NCBI GenBank assembly: GCA_016198805.1
Contig: JACQHU010000051.1
Location: 1 to 7,987, forward strand
DNA from: Armatimonadota bacterium
GTDB lineage: Bacteria > Sysuimicrobiota > Sysuimicrobiia > Sysuimicrobiales > Humicultoraceae
Length of the DNA: 7,987 nucleotides
Reading direction: 5' to 3'
The position numbers and the translations under genes are program-made. Of this stretch, positions 6,507 through 7,987 are shown piece by piece. Under the pieces are notes generated by a model. The model saw only the letters and a program-made list of their open reading frames with translations. It had not been told where the DNA came from and searched no databases. Position 1 is the first letter of the stretch, and every line of letters starts with the position of its first letter.

Positions 6507-6835
6507 TCATAGAACGCCTCCGCCGTAAAGCCCGTCGGGGTCAATCCGCCGCCAGAGTGGCCCGCACGCCCGAATGATCTGCGCTGCCTCTGCGGGCGTG
6601 AGGAGGTTCCGCCATCGCCCGACACGCTGCTCGTGAATCGTGGTCGTTCTCGGGGTTCTTGATGTCGGAGAGGATCATTCGGGTAGTCGCCGCTGAAATC
6701 CCGGAAGAACTTCACCTCCGGTCCGCTGTAGATGCGGGAATGCGCATTCAAGATCCGCCGGACCAGGCTGGTGCCGGAGCGGGGACACCCCCCGATGATG
6801 ATCGGCCAGGACTTGCGGGAGACGCCCGTGATCAT
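6507..6835 (-). pseudogene. Sulfotransferase remnant: N-terminal P-loop end joined to C-terminal end, middle missing and frame broken
   Basis: On the minus strand, ATG 6835 overlaps the stop of the upstream glycosyltransferase (ATGA at 6835-6832), a typical coupled start. The first 50 or so codons read as the start of a P-loop sulfotransferase: WPIIIGGCPRSGTSLVRRIL, where the PRSGTS segment matches the 5'-phosphosulfate binding loop for PAPS, then NAHSRIYSGPEVKFF and FSGDYPNDPLRH. After about 6661 this frame loses all resemblance. A different frame then reads TIHEQRVGRWRNLLTPAEA and AAQIIRACGPLWRRIDPD before a TGA at 6509-6507, which matches the usual sulfotransferase C-terminus (a VGRW motif, then a final helix). 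Intact enzymes of this type have about 250-330 residues, so some 150-200 residues, including the 3'-phosphate binding region, are absent. The product cannot be an active sulfotransferase. A recent deletion or an assembly join at about 6640-6665 would explain it. Confidence 0.75.
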
Positions 6836-7626
6836 CCGAGGTCGAGACAGTGGCGGGTGCGAGGATGGGATGAGTCGAGATGATCGTCGGAAACATACAT
6901 CCGAAGATCCGTTTCTGCGGGCAACCGAATCAGTTCTGACCGGACCTTCACGCGCCAGCCGTGCCATCCGGCTTCGACGGCTCTGGGATCATAGTTCCTG
7001 TGGGCGTACTTGCGAGCGGCATGGGGGACGCTCAGAAACAGGTAGTGCCGCATCGGAAATGCTTGGGGATAGATGCGCAGTCCCGGGAATCGAACTTGGT
7101 GCCCGGCCGACCAGGCCAGTTCCATGGCGCTGGGCTGCTTCTTCCAGGCGCGTACCAGGTGGGGGGAGAATGGCAGGAATGGATAGTACCACCGCATGGT
7201 TCGCTGGAAGTCCGGGTGGTCGTGATCCGGATGCTCCTGGGTCGGGACGAAGGTGAACTCCATGAAGTTGACGGCGTTGTCGCCTTGCCGTTCGACATCC
7301 TCGAAGGCTTCTGCCAGCGTGCCGTGGGAGCGCGGCGGCAGATGGCGTTCATCTGCATCGACGTGCATCATCCAGGCGCCGGGGAGCGTGGCAGCCAGGT
7401 GCTCCTCGCGCTCCAGGATGGCCCGCAGATCGAGCGTCCCGTATCGGGGAAAGGTCTCAATGCCGATCACTCCGCGGCCCAGATGCCTCTCGGCGATGGC
7501 ACGCGTCCCATCGGTCGAGCAGTTGTCGAGAAGATACACCTCGACACCCTGGTGGAACAGGTGATCCAGGCATCCGGTGATGAAACGCTCTTCGTTGTAC
7601 GTGGCCAGGAGAGCGACAACGCGCAT
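6832..7626 (-). CDS. Glycosyltransferase family 2 protein
   Basis: This encodes 264 residues from ATG 7626, preceded by AAGAGG at 7635-7630; a GTG 33 bases upstream is an alternative but adds a tail unlike the family start. The GT-A fold shows LATYNEERFI at 7-16 (nucleotide-sugar binding), LLDNCSTDGT at 32-41 and VDADER at 89-94 (DAD metal/UDP-type motif at 90-92). The C-terminal half holds NFMEFTFVPTQ at 120-130, MRWYYPFLPF at 144-153 and FPMRHYLFLSVPHA at 190-203, all hydrophobic-aromatic; there is no clear membrane helix. It probably transfers a sugar from a nucleotide donor during synthesis of a surface glycan; donor and acceptor cannot be told from the sequence. Its stop overlaps the start of the broken sulfotransferase by 4 bases, so the two formed a coupled unit that could have made a sulfated glycan. 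Confidence 0.88.
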   Translation of the reverse strand: MRVVALLATYNEERFITGCLDHLFHQGVEVYLLDNCSTDGTRAIAERHLGRGVIGIETFPRYGTLDLRAILEREEHLAATLPGAWMMHVDADERHLPPRSHGTLAEAFEDVERQGDNAVNFMEFTFVPTQEHPDHDHPDFQRTMRWYYPFLPFSPHLVRAWKKQPSAMELAWSAGHQVRFPGLRIYPQAFPMRHYLFLSVPHAARKYAHRNYDPRAVEAGWHGWRVKVRSELIRLPAETDLRMYVSDDHLDSSHPRTRHCLDLG

Positions 7627-7683
7627 GGTCCTCTTCGCCCAGTGCTTCGTGAATTGCACTGCCGATGAGGGAATCCTTCTCGT

Positions 7684-7712
7684 CCCGTATGGTCACCTCC
7701 CGTATAGTCACC
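7684..7712. repeat. Two-copy tandem repeat in the divergent intergenic region (operator-like)
   Basis: CCCGTATGGTCACC at 7684-7697 is repeated as CCCGTATAGTCACC at 7699-7712. The copies are 14 bases long, differ at one base, are separated by one T and have a period of 15. They lie between the divergent glycosyltransferase and MurT-like genes, 58-86 bases upstream of the former and 32-60 upstream of the latter. That placement suits a regulator binding site, though a period of 15 does not keep both copies on the same face of the DNA helix. Confidence 0.5.
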
Positions 7713-7743
7713 GCTGCGGCCTGGGCCGCATAATCAGGGCAAG

Positions 7744-7987
7744 ATGCGCACCATGGCGGCGATTCTCGCCGGGCGGCTGGCTGCCGCCGGCAGCCGGGCC
7801 CTGCGGCTGGGCGGCGGCACGACCCTGCCGGGACGGCTGGCGGTCGCCCTGGCACCGGGCATCATTCCGGACCTGACCGGCCGCCTGTCCCGCGGCGCCG
7901 TGCTGATCTCCGGCACTAACGGCAAGACCACCACCGCGCCGTCGGACGGCACCGCGGCCAGCGCGCGGCGCCATCGGTCGGCGATGA
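7744..7987 (+). CDS. murT: MurT-like lipid II isoglutaminyl synthase subunit, N-terminal part (3' truncated by window edge)
   Basis: The frame opens at ATG 7744 (a second ATG is at 7753) with a weak AGGG at 7736-7739, which suits the first ATG better. It runs off the right edge after 81 codons without a stop. The visible N-terminus has the look of MurT: an amphipathic start (MAAILAGRLAAAGSRALRLG at 4-23), GGGTTLPGRLA at 23-33, a helix and then VLISGTNGKTTT at 53-64, the Mur-ligase ATP-binding P-loop. MurT works with the glutaminase GatD to amidate D-glutamate in lipid II, mainly in Gram-positive-type bacteria. After residue 65 the sequence (APSDGTAASARRHRS) does not resemble the family, where a hydrophobic helix and an Asn-containing segment would follow. 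None of the three frames restores it, so the last 50 bases may be divergent or faulty. Folylpolyglutamate synthase or another Mur ligase are less likely alternatives. Confidence 0.68.
   Translation, partial: MRTMAAILAGRLAAAGSRALRLGGGTTLPGRLAVALAPGIIPDLTGRLSRGAVLISGTNGKTTTAPSDGTAASARRHRSAM

Noticed and set aside
6569..6683. An 11-bp perfect inverted repeat (CCCGAATGATC at 6569-6579, its reverse complement at 6673-6683) flanking the sulfotransferase break
   Set aside because: I tested whether inverting the enclosed segment would restore the frame; it gives an early stop and no sulfotransferase sequence. Several 11-bp matches are expected by chance in a window this size.
6961..7668. A 235-codon plus-strand frame across the glycosyltransferase
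   Set aside because: The minus strand carries clear GT2 motifs over the same bases; the plus-strand product has no recognisable features.
7703..7734. Candidate -10 boxes TATAGT (7703-7708) and CATAAT (7729-7734) for the MurT-like gene
   Set aside because: Neither has an acceptable -35 at 16-18 bases, and the first lies within the tandem repeat, so I do not call a promoter.

Overview
This is a GC-rich bacterial window with tightly packed genes and frequent GTG starts. A partial gene at the right edge looks like MurT, the Mur-ligase-like subunit of the lipid II amidation enzyme. Together with a bifunctional-nuclease (BFN) domain protein, two-LysM NlpC/P60 architecture and a LemA/HtpX pair, this suggests a high-GC, Gram-positive-type or Terrabacteria-like lineage, possibly an uncultured one. 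That placement is inference; there is no rRNA or other phylogenetic marker here.

Layout. (1) 1-1669, plus strand: the 3' end of a ZIP-family metal transporter, then a DtxR/MntR-type metalloregulator 9 bases later, then an ankyrin-repeat protein 4 bases after that. This looks like one metal-homeostasis operon. It ends at a GC-rich hairpin and converges on the next block. (2) 1728-3850, minus strand: a PhoD-like secreted phosphatase, followed downstream by the BFN protein, which has its own promoter with a perfect TATAAT. (3) 3924-6470, plus strand, divergent from phoD: LemA, an HtpX-like M48 membrane metalloprotease, and a secreted LysM-LysM-NlpC/P60 peptidoglycan hydrolase. These form an envelope maintenance cluster. 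(4) 6507-7626, minus strand: a family 2 glycosyltransferase whose stop overlaps (ATGA) the start of a sulfotransferase. The sulfotransferase has lost its middle, so only its P-loop end and its C-terminal end remain, in different frames. (5) 7744-7987, plus strand: the 5' end of a MurT-like gene, divergent from the glycosyltransferase, with a 14-bp near-perfect tandem repeat in the intergenic region.

The common themes are metal homeostasis (ZIP plus regulator) and the cell envelope (LemA/HtpX, LysM hydrolase, glycan modification, lipid II amidation). I see no mobile element, CRISPR array, tRNA or rRNA, and no gene-free stretch over 300 bases. I found no convincing new multi-gene system. The items most worth a second look are the internally deleted sulfotransferase, the tandem repeat at 7684-7712, the noncanonical metal-site residues in the DtxR-type regulator and the PhoD-like enzyme, and the abrupt loss of MurT-family resemblance at the right edge.
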